Shown one piece after another: positions 8,831 through 17,824 of a DNA stretch of 64,000 nt. Under the pieces are notes generated by a model that was given only the letters and a program-made list of their open reading frames with translations, had not been told where the DNA came from and searched no databases. A program made the translations under genes and the position numbers. The stretch is from CAVOGJ01 sp963700865 (GTDB lineage Bacteria > Planctomycetota > Planctomycetia > Pirellulales > Pirellulaceae). The stretch lies in assembly GCA_963700865.1 (NCBI GenBank), contig CAVOZC010000023.1, forward strand, positions 186,001-250,000. The letters run 5' to 3'. Numbering within the stretch: position 1 is the first letter of the stretch; each line of letters starts with the position of its first letter.

Positions 8831-9655
8831 ATGGATATCATCCAGTACAATCGAGCCGCGTGGGATCAACAGGTTGCCAAAGGAAACCGATGGACGGTTC
8901 CGGTGACGCCGGAGGCGATTGCCGCGGCGCGAGACGGCCGCTGGCAAGTGGTCCTGACGCCCCGCCAGCCGGTTCCCTCGGACTGGTTTCCGCCGCTGCC
9001 TGGCAAGCATGTGTTGTGCCTGGCCTGCGGAGGTGGTCAGCAGGCGCCCCTGCTGGCCGCCGCCGGTGCGCAGGTGACCGTTCTTGACAATTCTCCGTGT
9101 CAATTGGAGCAAGATCAGGTGGTAGCGCGTCGAGAAGGGTTATCAATCGATTCGGTGTTAGGCGACATGCGTGATCTCTCTGCCTTCGACACAGCAGCCT
9201 TCGATCTGGTCTTCCATCCGTGTTCCGTTTGTTTCATACCGGAAGTGCAGAGCGTTTTTCTGGAGGTGCACCGAGTCCTGCGAGTTGGCGGACGGCTGTT
9301 GGGCGGCTTCATGAATCCGGTCCGATTCATCTTCGACGAGCAGGAGCTCGAGAGCGGTCGCTTCCACGTGAGACATCGTTTGCCCTACGCGGATGAAAGT
9401 CATCTGACCAGCGACGAGCAGGAGCGGCTCCGCCGAGATGGCGAGCCTTTCATGTTCAGCCATTCCCTGGAACACCTGATCGCCGGTCAACTGCGAGCCG
9501 GACTCGTGCTCCGCGATCTCTTCGAGGACACAGACCCCGAGGATGCCGCCTGCGAATTCGCTCCGATGTACTTTGCCACGCTGGCGGAGAAGCCGCTGAT
9601 GAATGAGGCGGGCGTGGGAGTCGCGACATCGTTGGCAAACGAGAGATCGCCATGA
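8831..9655 (+). CDS. Class I SAM-dependent methyltransferase
   Basis: The start is set at ATG 8831 (MDIIQYNRAAWDQQV) because methyltransferase homology begins there. The longer frame from 8174 fuses it to unrelated membrane sequence. The product has 274 residues. The SAM-binding motif I is VLCLACGGGQQAPLLAAAG, then VTVLDNS, and LDLSAF-like acidic text precedes FDLVFHPCSVCF and the post-I LRVGGRLLGG. The substrate is unknown. No strong ribosome site is seen before 8831. Confidence 0.8.
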   Translation: MDIIQYNRAAWDQQVAKGNRWTVPVTPEAIAAARDGRWQVVLTPRQPVPSDWFPPLPGKHVLCLACGGGQQAPLLAAAGAQVTVLDNSPCQLEQDQVVARREGLSIDSVLGDMRDLSAFDTAAFDLVFHPCSVCFIPEVQSVFLEVHRVLRVGGRLLGGFMNPVRFIFDEQELESGRFHVRHRLPYADESHLTSDEQERLRRDGEPFMFSHSLEHLIAGQLRAGLVLRDLFEDTDPEDAACEFAPMYFATLAEKPLMNEAGVGVATSLANERSP

Positions 9656-10037
9656 AAGTTAGCTCGCGATGACGTCTCTTGGAAGCGTCGTCCTTGCTAT
9701 TCCCGGGAAACCCTGACCAACATATCATTCCCGTGTCGCCCCATCATTCACGAGCAGTTGGCCTGTTGATTCAAATCCAAGAGCACAAGGAGAACCGGCC
9801 GGCGTGAGCAGCCGGGTGCAAATCGCCCTGTCACGTCTTGCTGTTTCAGCGGTCGAACGCCGTTGTTTCCTCCATCGTACCGACAGCGCACCCGGCTCCT
9901 GACGGAGCCGGTTCGCCAAGTTTGACACCGACGCGGCTTTGGTAGAGGCTATGGAGAGTCCGCATTCGTTGAGGTGACCTCGCACGTCGTTCTTAGATTT
10001 TGGGAACCGCGACGCAGTCACGCCAGGAGACACCCGC
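9656..10037. other. Intergenic region with one hairpin
   Basis: This 382-base gap lies between the methyltransferase and the first dockerin gene. It contains the hairpin at 9892-9911. The minus-strand reading frame at 9725-10282 overlaps the dockerin coding region and shows no domain, so I leave it out. GGAG lies about 8 bases before the dockerin ATG (CAGGAGACACCCGCATG) and is a plausible ribosome site. Confidence 0.5.
9892..9911. terminator. Perfect GC hairpin, possible terminator
   Basis: CCGGCTCC at 9892-9899 pairs with GGAGCCGG at 9904-9911 across a TGAC loop. There is no clear T-tract, only TTCGCC then TTTG. It could terminate the methyltransferase transcript, or simply be structured RNA upstream of the dockerin gene. 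Confidence 0.4.
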
Positions 10038-11087
10038 ATGAAATCGATATGCTGCCCCCATGTCGGGGCCTGCTGGTTGTTGCTCTTGCTTTCCGCGGCC
10101 GCTCGGGCCCAATTGGGCGATTTTAACCAGGACGGCCTGTGGAATTGCGACGACATCGATCCCTTGTCGCAACAGATTGCGGCCGGCGGAGACGATCTGC
10201 TATACGACATGAACGGTGATGGTCTGATCAACCGGGCCGATCTCGACGACTGGCTGCAAGTCGGCGGCGCCCAGAATCTCATGTCCGGACTGCCCTATCT
10301 CCCGGGCGATGGAAACCTGGATGGCTACACCGATGCTTCGGACTTGATGATTTGGAACGCGAACAAGTTCACCTTCGGTGCGGACGTGGGCTGGTGTCGC
10401 GGCGATTTCAGTACGGACGGATTTGTCGATGTCAGGGACTTCAATTGGTGGAACGACTACAAGTTCACGGGCAACGGACCGCCCATCAACAACACGCCGC
10501 CCCCCTCGCCACTCGATGGTCTAGCCACCCTTACTTACGATGCGACCACTGGCCTGATGTCGCTCGACCCCCAGGATCTTGATATCTTCTGCTTTTCCGT
10601 CTACGGGGCGGAGCCGCTCGAGTTCTTGTTGAACGGGACGGGTAGCGACGTCGACGCGAGTCAGACATTGTGGATGCAGGATTTCTTCGCCGGCCATGCC
10701 AAGTGGTTCTCGCTCGATAACTCGCCGCTACCCACCACGCTTCCAATCGCCCGCTTCGAAACTGGACTGACGGCCGCTGACTTTGCCTGGTTCACCTTCG
10801 GCACGATCGACGGAAGCATGGGATCGGGACAACTCACCATTGTGTCGGGAGCGGCGGTTGTTCCCGAACCGGGGCTCGGCGGGCTGTGCGTATGGCTGCT
10901 GGGTGGATTGTTGACGCGTCGGGCGCGGCTGATGTTGTCGGCCGCCTCCGATGATTCGTCTCTGAGCGTAGAAAGTCATGATGCAGGTTCGACTTATTAC
11001 CTCGCTGGTTTGGCTGCTGACCGTCGGCGGTACAATCTCCGCCCAATGGGAAGCACGCTTTGGCCTGCCGCCCGTCAATCCGAATAA
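10038..11087 (+). CDS. Secreted dockerin-type protein with PEP-CTERM tail
   Basis: A signal peptide (CWLLLLLSAAARA) opens the protein. It is followed directly by calcium-binding dockerin-like repeats (DFNQDGLWNCDDIDPL, DMNGDGLINRADLDDWL, DGNLDGYTDASDLMIWN, DFSTDGFVDVRDFNWWN), then a beta-rich region. A PEP-CTERM signal follows near residue 275 (VPEPGLGGL, hydrophobic stretch, then RRARL). The PEP-CTERM should be near the true C-terminus. The last ~45 residues continue past it and overlap the next gene by 110 bases, so a small frame error or a cryptic extension at the end is likely. Dockerins dock onto cohesins, and PEP-CTERM directs sorting by exosortase-like enzymes. Confidence 0.75.
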   Translation: MKSICCPHVGACWLLLLLSAAARAQLGDFNQDGLWNCDDIDPLSQQIAAGGDDLLYDMNGDGLINRADLDDWLQVGGAQNLMSGLPYLPGDGNLDGYTDASDLMIWNANKFTFGADVGWCRGDFSTDGFVDVRDFNWWNDYKFTGNGPPINNTPPPSPLDGLATLTYDATTGLMSLDPQDLDIFCFSVYGAEPLEFLLNGTGSDVDASQTLWMQDFFAGHAKWFSLDNSPLPTTLPIARFETGLTAADFAWFTFGTIDGSMGSGQLTIVSGAAVVPEPGLGGLCVWLLGGLLTRRARLMLSAASDDSSLSVESHDAGSTYYLAGLAADRRRYNLRPMGSTLWPAARQSE

Positions 11088-12000
11088 TGGCGAGACGATG
11101 AATCCCGTGTTCACCTACGATCAGCGAACGGGCTTCATCAACCTTACAAGTGTGGGTGACAACGGCGTTGTCGATTCCCTGGACAACTCGACGCTGCTGG
11201 GGGATGATTTCGGCATGATCAGCGTTGTGCTGTCGATCGCCGATGCGGCACTTGAGCCGGCGGCAACGTTGCCAATCTTTGCCGACGGTATCGCCTGGTC
11301 GCGCCCCGTAAATTTCAATGGGGCCGTGCAGCTCTCCGGTACTTTCATAGCCACATCCTTCCTGCCGATTGATGCGAAGGGAACGGCCATCTTCCAATTG
11401 CCGCTCGGTCTGAAATCCGCCGCCTTTCGCAGTCCATCCGGGAATGTCGAAATCGAAACGGGGGTCAACTATACTCGAAATCTTCCTGGTGTGACGCTAT
11501 TCAGTGTGGGTGACGCGCTGCAGTCGGGTGCCTTTCGGATGATCATTTCCGGCGATTTCAATGACGATGGCCTATATGACTGTGCAGATGTCGACCCGCT
11601 GGTCCTGGAGATCGCCAGCGGAGACAACAACATCGATTTTGATCTCACGGGAGATCGCCTGGTGAATTCTGACGATCTGAATTCCTGGTTGGTCGAGGCT
11701 GGAGCGGCCAATCTACCTTCCGGTCTGCCCTATCTTCCCGGCGACGCAAGTCTGGATGGCTTTGTCGACGTGTCGGATTTCAACATTTGGAACTCGAACA
11801 ATTTTTACCAGGGCACGGGCTGGTGCGAGGGGAACTTTACGGCCGATGGTCTGACCGACGTCTCGGATTTCAACGTGTGGAATGCAAACAAGTTCGCCAC
11901 CTCGTCGGCTTCGGTCCCGGAACCGGTCGTGGGTTGGCAACTCGCTTGGTTGCTGGCTGCCGTGTGGTTACCTGGAAAGCGGGCACTTATGCGTCGCTGA
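10978..12000 (+). CDS. Secreted dockerin-type protein with PEP-CTERM tail
   Basis: The protein has 340 residues: a signal peptide (LITSLVWLLTVGGTISAQ), a beta-sandwich region of about 170 residues, then planctomycete dockerin repeats from about residue 192. These are DFNDDGLYDCADVDPL, DLTGDRLVNSDDLNSWL, DASLDGFVDVSDFNIWN and NFTADGLTDVSDFNVWN. A PEP-CTERM signal (VPEPVVGWQLAWLLAAVW, then KRALMRR) ends exactly at the stop. Its repeats are close copies of the preceding gene's, so the pair probably arose by duplication. Its start lies within the 3' part of the upstream gene. Confidence 0.82.
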   Translation: MMQVRLITSLVWLLTVGGTISAQWEARFGLPPVNPNNGETMNPVFTYDQRTGFINLTSVGDNGVVDSLDNSTLLGDDFGMISVVLSIADAALEPAATLPIFADGIAWSRPVNFNGAVQLSGTFIATSFLPIDAKGTAIFQLPLGLKSAAFRSPSGNVEIETGVNYTRNLPGVTLFSVGDALQSGAFRMIISGDFNDDGLYDCADVDPLVLEIASGDNNIDFDLTGDRLVNSDDLNSWLVEAGAANLPSGLPYLPGDASLDGFVDVSDFNIWNSNNFYQGTGWCEGNFTADGLTDVSDFNVWNANKFATSSASVPEPVVGWQLAWLLAAVWLPGKRALMRR

Positions 12001-12059
12001 AAACCGCGGGTGAAAGATGGAAGGAGGCCGGCGGGGCGGTGGTTTCTGTGGCACCGCGG

Positions 12060-13517
12060 CTAACTCACGCAGCCGACCACGACATAGAAAATTAGGGCCA
12101 ACGTGCCGGCGACCAGGGCGTAAGGCAATTGCGTGCGGACATGGTCAATATGATCCGTCGCGGCGGCCATCGAAGAAACGACCGTCGTATCGGAAATCGG
12201 CGAGCAGTGGTCGCCAAACACGCCGCCCCCTAGTACTGCCGCCACGGCCAGTTCCTGCCGCAATTGTAGTTGTTCGCATAAGGGAACGGCGATGGCCAGC
12301 ATGATGGCGAAGGTCCCCCAACTGGTGCCGGTGGAAAAGGCGATGCCACTGGCGATCAGAAAGAGTAGCGGGATCAGTGCGACTTGGGGCAGGTCCTCAT
12401 GCACTAAGGATGCCACGTAGGTTCCCGTGGCAAGACCCTTTTCTCCGCAAAGCTGGCCGATCGCAAAGGCCAGCACCATCAAAAAGGCCAGCGGGAGCAT
12501 ACCGCTGGCTCCACGCAGTGACACGTCGACCAGTTCCCGCAGCTTGAGAATCCCCTGGCAGCGATAGAGAAGCCAGGCAAAGATCATCGCGCTGAAGACC
12601 GACCAATAGACGGCCGTCGATCCGGAACAGGCACGCAGGACGTTCCAGAACGTGGCGTCTCGGTCAGCGGGCAGATCGCGGAAGCCGGTCACCGCCAGGC
12701 CCACGGGCAACATGGCAATCATCACCAGAATCGGCAGGGCAAAATTCAATACCCGCTGGGGAGTTTCCGGCTCGGCATGCATGGCGACGATGTCACCCGA
12801 GATCATCGGTTGAGCGCCGTCGCGCAGCACTTTGCCGGTCTCCAAGACGCGTCGTTGAGCCACCTTCATCGGGCCAAAATCCCAATCGGTCGCTAACGAG
12901 ACGAAGAGCAGGATTAAGGTGATAATCGCATAAAAGTTGTACGGCATTGAGGCAACGAGCACAGAGACAGGGTCCTTGACTCCCAGGATGGTCAATTGAG
13001 CCAGAATGAAGGCGCCCCAACCATTGAGGGGAATCAGGATGCAGACCGGCGCCGAGCAGGAGTCACAGGCATAAGCCAACTTTTCGCGAGACATTTTCAG
13101 TCGGTCAAAAATGGGTCGACCCACGGTCCCCGTCACAAGCGACGACATGTTCGATTCGACGAAAATGCTCATGCCAACAAGCATCGTGAGCAGTCCGGCT
13201 CGCCGACGACTCGAAATCAATCCCCAATGCTGGGCCGTATGAATGAAGCCGTCGACGCCTCCGCTGCGCTGCACGAGCGCAATGAGCGAGCCGACCAGCA
13301 GGCTGAACAGCACGACCCGAGTATTCCCCGCGTCGGCAAAGACATCCACGATCGCCTGGAGTCCGGCGAGTGTCCCGTTTACTGGGGAACCCTCAATGAT
13401 GATGTAGCCTACCCAGATACCGGCTGCCAGCGAGACGAAAACCTGTCGCGTGCCGATCGCGAGGGCAATCGCCAGGATCGGCGGGAGCAGGGACCATGCG
13501 CCGTATTCGTGTGGCAC
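12060..13517 (-). CDS. NhaC-family Na+/H+ antiporter
   Basis: This intact 485-residue inner-membrane protein has about 11-12 hydrophobic segments. Family signs include LPPILAIALAI at the start, GVDGFIHTAQHWG, SIFVESNMSSLVTGTVGRP, the CDSCSAPVCILIPLNGWGAF motif, SGIAFSTGTSWGTFAIM and GGGVFGDHCSPISDTTVVSS. These polar motifs in helices are typical of NhaC-type exchangers. It would extrude sodium in exchange for protons. The gene converges on the dockerin gene with 59 bases between stops. Confidence 0.88.
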   Translation of the reverse strand: MPHEYGAWSLLPPILAIALAIGTRQVFVSLAAGIWVGYIIIEGSPVNGTLAGLQAIVDVFADAGNTRVVLFSLLVGSLIALVQRSGGVDGFIHTAQHWGLISSRRRAGLLTMLVGMSIFVESNMSSLVTGTVGRPIFDRLKMSREKLAYACDSCSAPVCILIPLNGWGAFILAQLTILGVKDPVSVLVASMPYNFYAIITLILLFVSLATDWDFGPMKVAQRRVLETGKVLRDGAQPMISGDIVAMHAEPETPQRVLNFALPILVMIAMLPVGLAVTGFRDLPADRDATFWNVLRACSGSTAVYWSVFSAMIFAWLLYRCQGILKLRELVDVSLRGASGMLPLAFLMVLAFAIGQLCGEKGLATGTYVASLVHEDLPQVALIPLLFLIASGIAFSTGTSWGTFAIMLAIAVPLCEQLQLRQELAVAAVLGGGVFGDHCSPISDTTVVSSMAAATDHIDHVRTQLPYALVAGTLALIFYVVVGCVS

Positions 13518-13678
13518 GCGTCAATTCCTTACGAGCGTCAAGAACCGCGAAAGATCATTTCCTGGGATCGGCCGACCGCCAACCAGGCCCTTCGACAGAA
13601 TACTTGTTCGTCGTAAGTTCGTATATCACGGGTGAGTTCTCGAATGGAACCAACGCGTGCCGTACCGACGTCTGCTCG

Positions 13679-16600
13679 TTATGCCCACAGGGCGAAAACC
13701 GCGTCCTGGGACTCACTCTCGGCGGCGGTTTCCTCCTCGGAGTGATCTTGGAACCAAGGGCTGAGCCAGTCGTGGGTGAGTCGCGTGGGCCGCGTCGCAT
13801 TGGCTTGGTCGATACGGCAGCGGCTGCGGCGGCTCGGCTTGCCGGCTGATCAGCGCCGCACCGTGCTCCCTTTTCTGATCCCAAATCGGCTCGTTCGCCC
13901 GGTCCCCGCCCGCGAGCGGCCGATCGGAGACGGTTCGTCCGGAGAGTCCACAGCCCGTGGGAAGGGGACTTGCCGTGAACTTGTGGTTGTTCCAAAGATT
14001 GAAGTCGGTGATGTCAATGATGCCGTCGGCGTTAAAGTCGCCCTTGCTCCAGGCGGGGGCGAAGGTGAACTTGTGATTATTCCACTGATTGAAATCGCTG
14101 ATGTCGACAACCGTGTCGAGATTAGCGTCTCCCACCAGGTATCGTGTAATCGCCAGTCCATTCACGTCGGGCGCATCGTCCAGCCACTTGAACAGATCCT
14201 CGCGGTTCACCCAGCCATCGCCGGTGAGGTCAAAGGACTGGGTATTGCCGCCGGCGGCGATTTCCACAACGAGCGCGTCAATATCGACGAGGTCCGCGAC
14301 GCCGTCGTGATTGAAGTCAGGTGTCGGCGGCGGCGGTTGTACCTCGACGGCCCCCATATCGATGCGACCGTTGAAGACACGCTTGTAAGGCAGCATCCGC
14401 TGATCCCCCACCGGCGGGCTGGTGAAGCTAGGGTCCCCTTTGTCGATGGCTGGACTTGCATTGGTCGGGACCATCGTCAGCGTGGGGCCGCCCGAATTCC
14501 CCAGCGGGCCCAGTTGCGCTGATCGGGGCGGCTGCCGTGCCGATGATGTTTCCCTGCAGGGTGGGGTTCCCGGGCGGCAAGGCCGTGCCCGTGTTATCAC
14601 GCACCAGGCTGAAACGAGCCGCAACGGCCGGTGCCCCATTCGCCGCGCCCGAATCGAAAATCTCGTCAAAGCCACTCAGCGGAGCGCTGAGATTTTCAGA
14701 CACAATAGAATTCTCCAGGTCCACACTCACCACCGCGGTATCCGGAATTGGACCCACGAAAATGCCACCCCCCCGTCCGACGCCGAAGCGAGCGGCCGAA
14801 TTAAGGCTGAGCGTGCTATGGAGGATCCGCACTTCACTGTCGGTCGCTGACTGTACGAAAACGCCGCCGCCATTGACGATCGCACGGTTCCCATGGAACG
14901 TGGTTTGGGAAAACGTCGCATCGGCATCGAGCACGGCTGCACCGCCTCCCTCATGCGCACTGTTTCCCGCGACCGTGCTGTCCTGGAGCCGGAACGATCG
15001 CGATCCGATCAGGGCGATGCCACCACCGGGACCGGCTGCTTGATTGGCATTCAAGGTGGTCGCATCGATGAGAACCTGCGTGTTGAATCCGGCGAGAACA
15101 CCTCCCCCGCCACCGAACGCAGATAGGCCATCCGCCGCATCGATGAACCCGGTGTCGTTTCCCGAGATCAGGCTGTTGAGAATCGTGGTTTGATTGAGGT
15201 TTCCGGCCGTGTCATTCGCACCCAGAAGATGGAACCCACCTCCTTGTTCGGCCGACGTATTTCGCGACACGATCGTGTTGTCCACCGTCAGTTCGACGCC
15301 GCCCAGGGATGAGATGCCACCCCCGGACTGGTGCGCGAGGTTCTGCGAAACATTGCTGTGCAGCACGTCCGCCACCAACCGCCTGGCCCCGTTGGCTCCT
15401 ACCAGACGAATTCCGCCGCCATCGGCCCGACTCGTATTTCCCGTGACGCTCACGCACTCGAGCGTCAGATCGGTGTTAGGTCCAATATGCAGCCCGCCAC
15501 CGGACCGATCCGCATGATTGTCCGCGATTTGCGAATCGGAAATGCTGATCGAACTCCGAGCCGCATTGGCGGGGATCGGCACGTCGATCGGGCTGGCGTA
15601 GATGCCGCCTCCTCGGCGAGCCGCGTTGCCGGTGATCGACGAGTCGGTGATGTCCAGGATCGACTGATGACCAGCATACACGCCTCCACCCGCTTCCACC
15701 GGGGACAGCGCTGGAGAAGCGCCGTTGAAGGATATCGTGGATTGGCTGACGGTCAGTTCGGCGTTGTCGACGAACAGTCCCGCGCCGCGACCTCCTACCG
15801 GTCCGGAGGGGCCGGCCAGATTGTTCGAGATCTCGGTGCCGACGACGTTCACGTCGGCAAGACCGACGACATGAACGCCGCCCCCGTTCTGCAAGGCCGA
15901 ATTCTGTGTCAAAATGCTGAAGCGGACGGTGCCGGCAGACCGGTCCTGGAAGCTGACGCCCCCTCCCTCCGCCGCGGCGTTTCCTGTCAGCAAATCGGAG
16001 CCGACCACGACCGTCGTTCCGGCTCCCGTGGCATAGATGCCCCCGCCGGCCATTGCCGCCGAGTTGTCTGAGATGGTGGATCCTTCAATGGCAGCCAGCC
16101 CGCCCGCCTGAACCGCAATGCCTCCTCCGTTGCGGCCCACGGTATTCGACGTGACCTGCGATCCATCCACCACGCCCAGCCAGCCACCATCGTTGAGAAG
16201 TCCCCCGCCGTTGGCCAATCCGGCCACGTTTTCGCTGATCGCGCTGTTTTCGATCAACGTGGCGGCGTCCGCGGATGTCCAGATGCCGCCGCCACCCAGA
16301 GTCGCCGTGTTGGAACGAATGCGGCTGTTGGTGACGGTCAGCGAGCCAAGATTGGCGATCCCGCCACCGGTCGTGGCCCGATTGTCGGCGACCGTTACGT
16401 TCGTCAGCGTCAGTTCTTCCGCATTGAGAATGGCTCCACCCTGACCGGCGAAGGATGCGACATTTCCTTGTGATAAATGCAGGCCGCGCAGTTCCACCGG
16501 AATTTCCGAAAACGGGTTGCTGTCGCTGACGCGGAAGATGCGCGCATGGGCAGCCGCTTCGATGCGTGTCGGTGTGACGCTCGAGGGGCTTCCTTGAATC

Positions 16601-16884
16601 GTCAACGCATCAGCGATGGCGAGTTCACCCTGCGTCAGATTGATTTGCTGGACACTTGGTGCAAATACAATGGTGTCACCGCCAGCGGTCGTGTTTGCCG
16701 CATTCACCGCCCACCGTAACTCGCCGACGGCGCCCGTATCGAGCGGACTGATCACGGTGAACGTCGTGAGCAGGCGGCGAGGCTCGCACGACTCGACCGC
16801 CAACGGCCGGGAACGCCTCCCGCTTCGGTGTGAACGGCCAGCGAAAGAGTCGGAAAGGCGTCGGCGATCAGACATGTTGGTCAC
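13679..16884 (-). CDS. Secreted beta-helix surface protein with LEPR-XLL-type N-terminus and dockerin, frame broken twice
   Basis: The N-terminus has a basic stretch and a LEPR-XLL-like motif (VESCEPRRLLT). About 730 residues of right-handed beta-helix repeats follow, each carrying GGGI/GGGV turns and N-S-A or N-x-A ladders, as in polymorphic outer-membrane-type repeats. A dockerin region comes next (DFNHDGVADLVDIDAL, DANLDTVVDISDFNQWN, DFNADGIIDITDFNLWN). The first frame is coherent from 16884 to about 14520, the second (to 13713) from about 14520. A third frame shift near 13815 gives IDQANATRPTRLTHDWLSPW and an acidic tail ending DAVFALWA at a TAA (13679-13681). Repaired length is about 1,070 residues. 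It is likely an adhesin or cell-surface protein. Confidence 0.75.
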
Positions 16885-17139
16885 TCCAGGTATTGGAATC
16901 CATGGGGAAACATGGTCGTTAGGCAGCGGATCACACCAGGATGCCGCCCCGTCGTGACACCCGTCACGCGATGCGGCTTGTCAGCGGCGGATACCAAGCT
17001 CAACGCGAGGCCATTTCTTGCTTTTACGAGTCGCTGGTGTGAGAATGGGGGTCGGCCGAATTTTTTGACCTGCAAAGTAGGCCCAGCGAGACGACAATAA
17101 AAAAGTGTACTAAATGCCCTTGAAATTTCGTGAAGCGCC
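16885..17139. promoter_or_regulatory. Divergent intergenic region
   Basis: This 255-base gap separates the beta-helix gene (minus) from the ECF sigma gene (plus), so both promoters must lie here. It is locally AT-richer just before the sigma gene (ACAATAAAAAAGTGTACTAA near 17094-17113). No specific operator or sigma site can be assigned with confidence. Confidence 0.35.
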
Positions 17140-17748
17140 ATGCCGTTAAATATCAATGAAGGCACGGTCAGCCGGACCTCGGCATCGCTGCTGCGGGCCG
17201 CTCGGGACAATGACCCGGCGGCATGGCAACGAATTGTCGAAACCTACAGCCGGCGAATGTACCGTTGGTGTCGGCAGGCCGGCGTGCCACCGGAAGATGC
17301 GAGCGATATCACCCAGGAGGTGTTTCGCTCGGTGGCGCGGAAGTTGGTTGATTTTCATCACGATGGAGCTGGAGACTCGTTTCGCGGTTGGCTGTATGCG
17401 ATTACCCGCAACAAGGTACGCGATTATTTTGGCCGACGGCCGGGACGACGAGAGCTGGCAGCAGGGGGAACGGATGCGCAGAAATTGTTTCTGGAGTTGG
17501 CGGACGACTCATCGGGCAGCCATTCGACCAAGGATCGGCCGGCCGGGAATGCGCGACTGAACATGGGGCTGGTAGCGCAAATTCAAGCGGAGTTTTCGCA
17601 GCGTGATTGGTTGTTGTTTTGGCGAGTCGTGGTGGATGGGCAATCAGCAGCGGAAGCCGGTGCGCCCCATGGCATGACCGCCAATGCGGTGCGGCTGGTA
17701 AAGATGCGTATCTTGCGTCGGTTTCGTGAGTTGGCGTCGGCCGATTGA
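17140..17748 (+). CDS. ECF-type RNA polymerase sigma factor
   Basis: This intact 202-residue protein shows the two ECF sigma domains. Region 2 contains DPAAWQRIVETYSRRMYRW, EDASDITQEVFRSVARKL and FRGWLYAITRNKVRDYF. Region 4 ends in MTANAVRLVKMRILRRFREL, the DNA-recognition helix-turn-helix. It would direct polymerase to a specific promoter set. The zinc-motif kinase gene begins 76 bases downstream. Pairing of ECF factors with Ser/Thr kinases is a known planctomycete arrangement. No strong ribosome site precedes the ATG. Confidence 0.9.
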   Translation: MPLNINEGTVSRTSASLLRAARDNDPAAWQRIVETYSRRMYRWCRQAGVPPEDASDITQEVFRSVARKLVDFHHDGAGDSFRGWLYAITRNKVRDYFGRRPGRRELAAGGTDAQKLFLELADDSSGSHSTKDRPAGNARLNMGLVAQIQAEFSQRDWLLFWRVVVDGQSAAEAGAPHGMTANAVRLVKMRILRRFRELASAD

Positions 17749-17824
17749 GTCGCGAGGACGAAGAGCAAAATCTGATACCAAGCGTGCAGGTAGTCGCGAA
17801 GAGGTTCTTTCCGAGACAAACCGT

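Noticed and set aside
8174..9655. Genuine membrane protein-methyltransferase fusion
   Set aside because: The ~60 residues between the last membrane helix and the methyltransferase start look like non-coding translation. The methyltransferase begins cleanly at ATG 8831, so I split them.
9725..10282. Minus-strand gene in the 9.7-10.3 kb gap
   Set aside because: It overlaps the dockerin coding sequence by 245 bases, with low-complexity Ser/Arg text and no recognisable motif.
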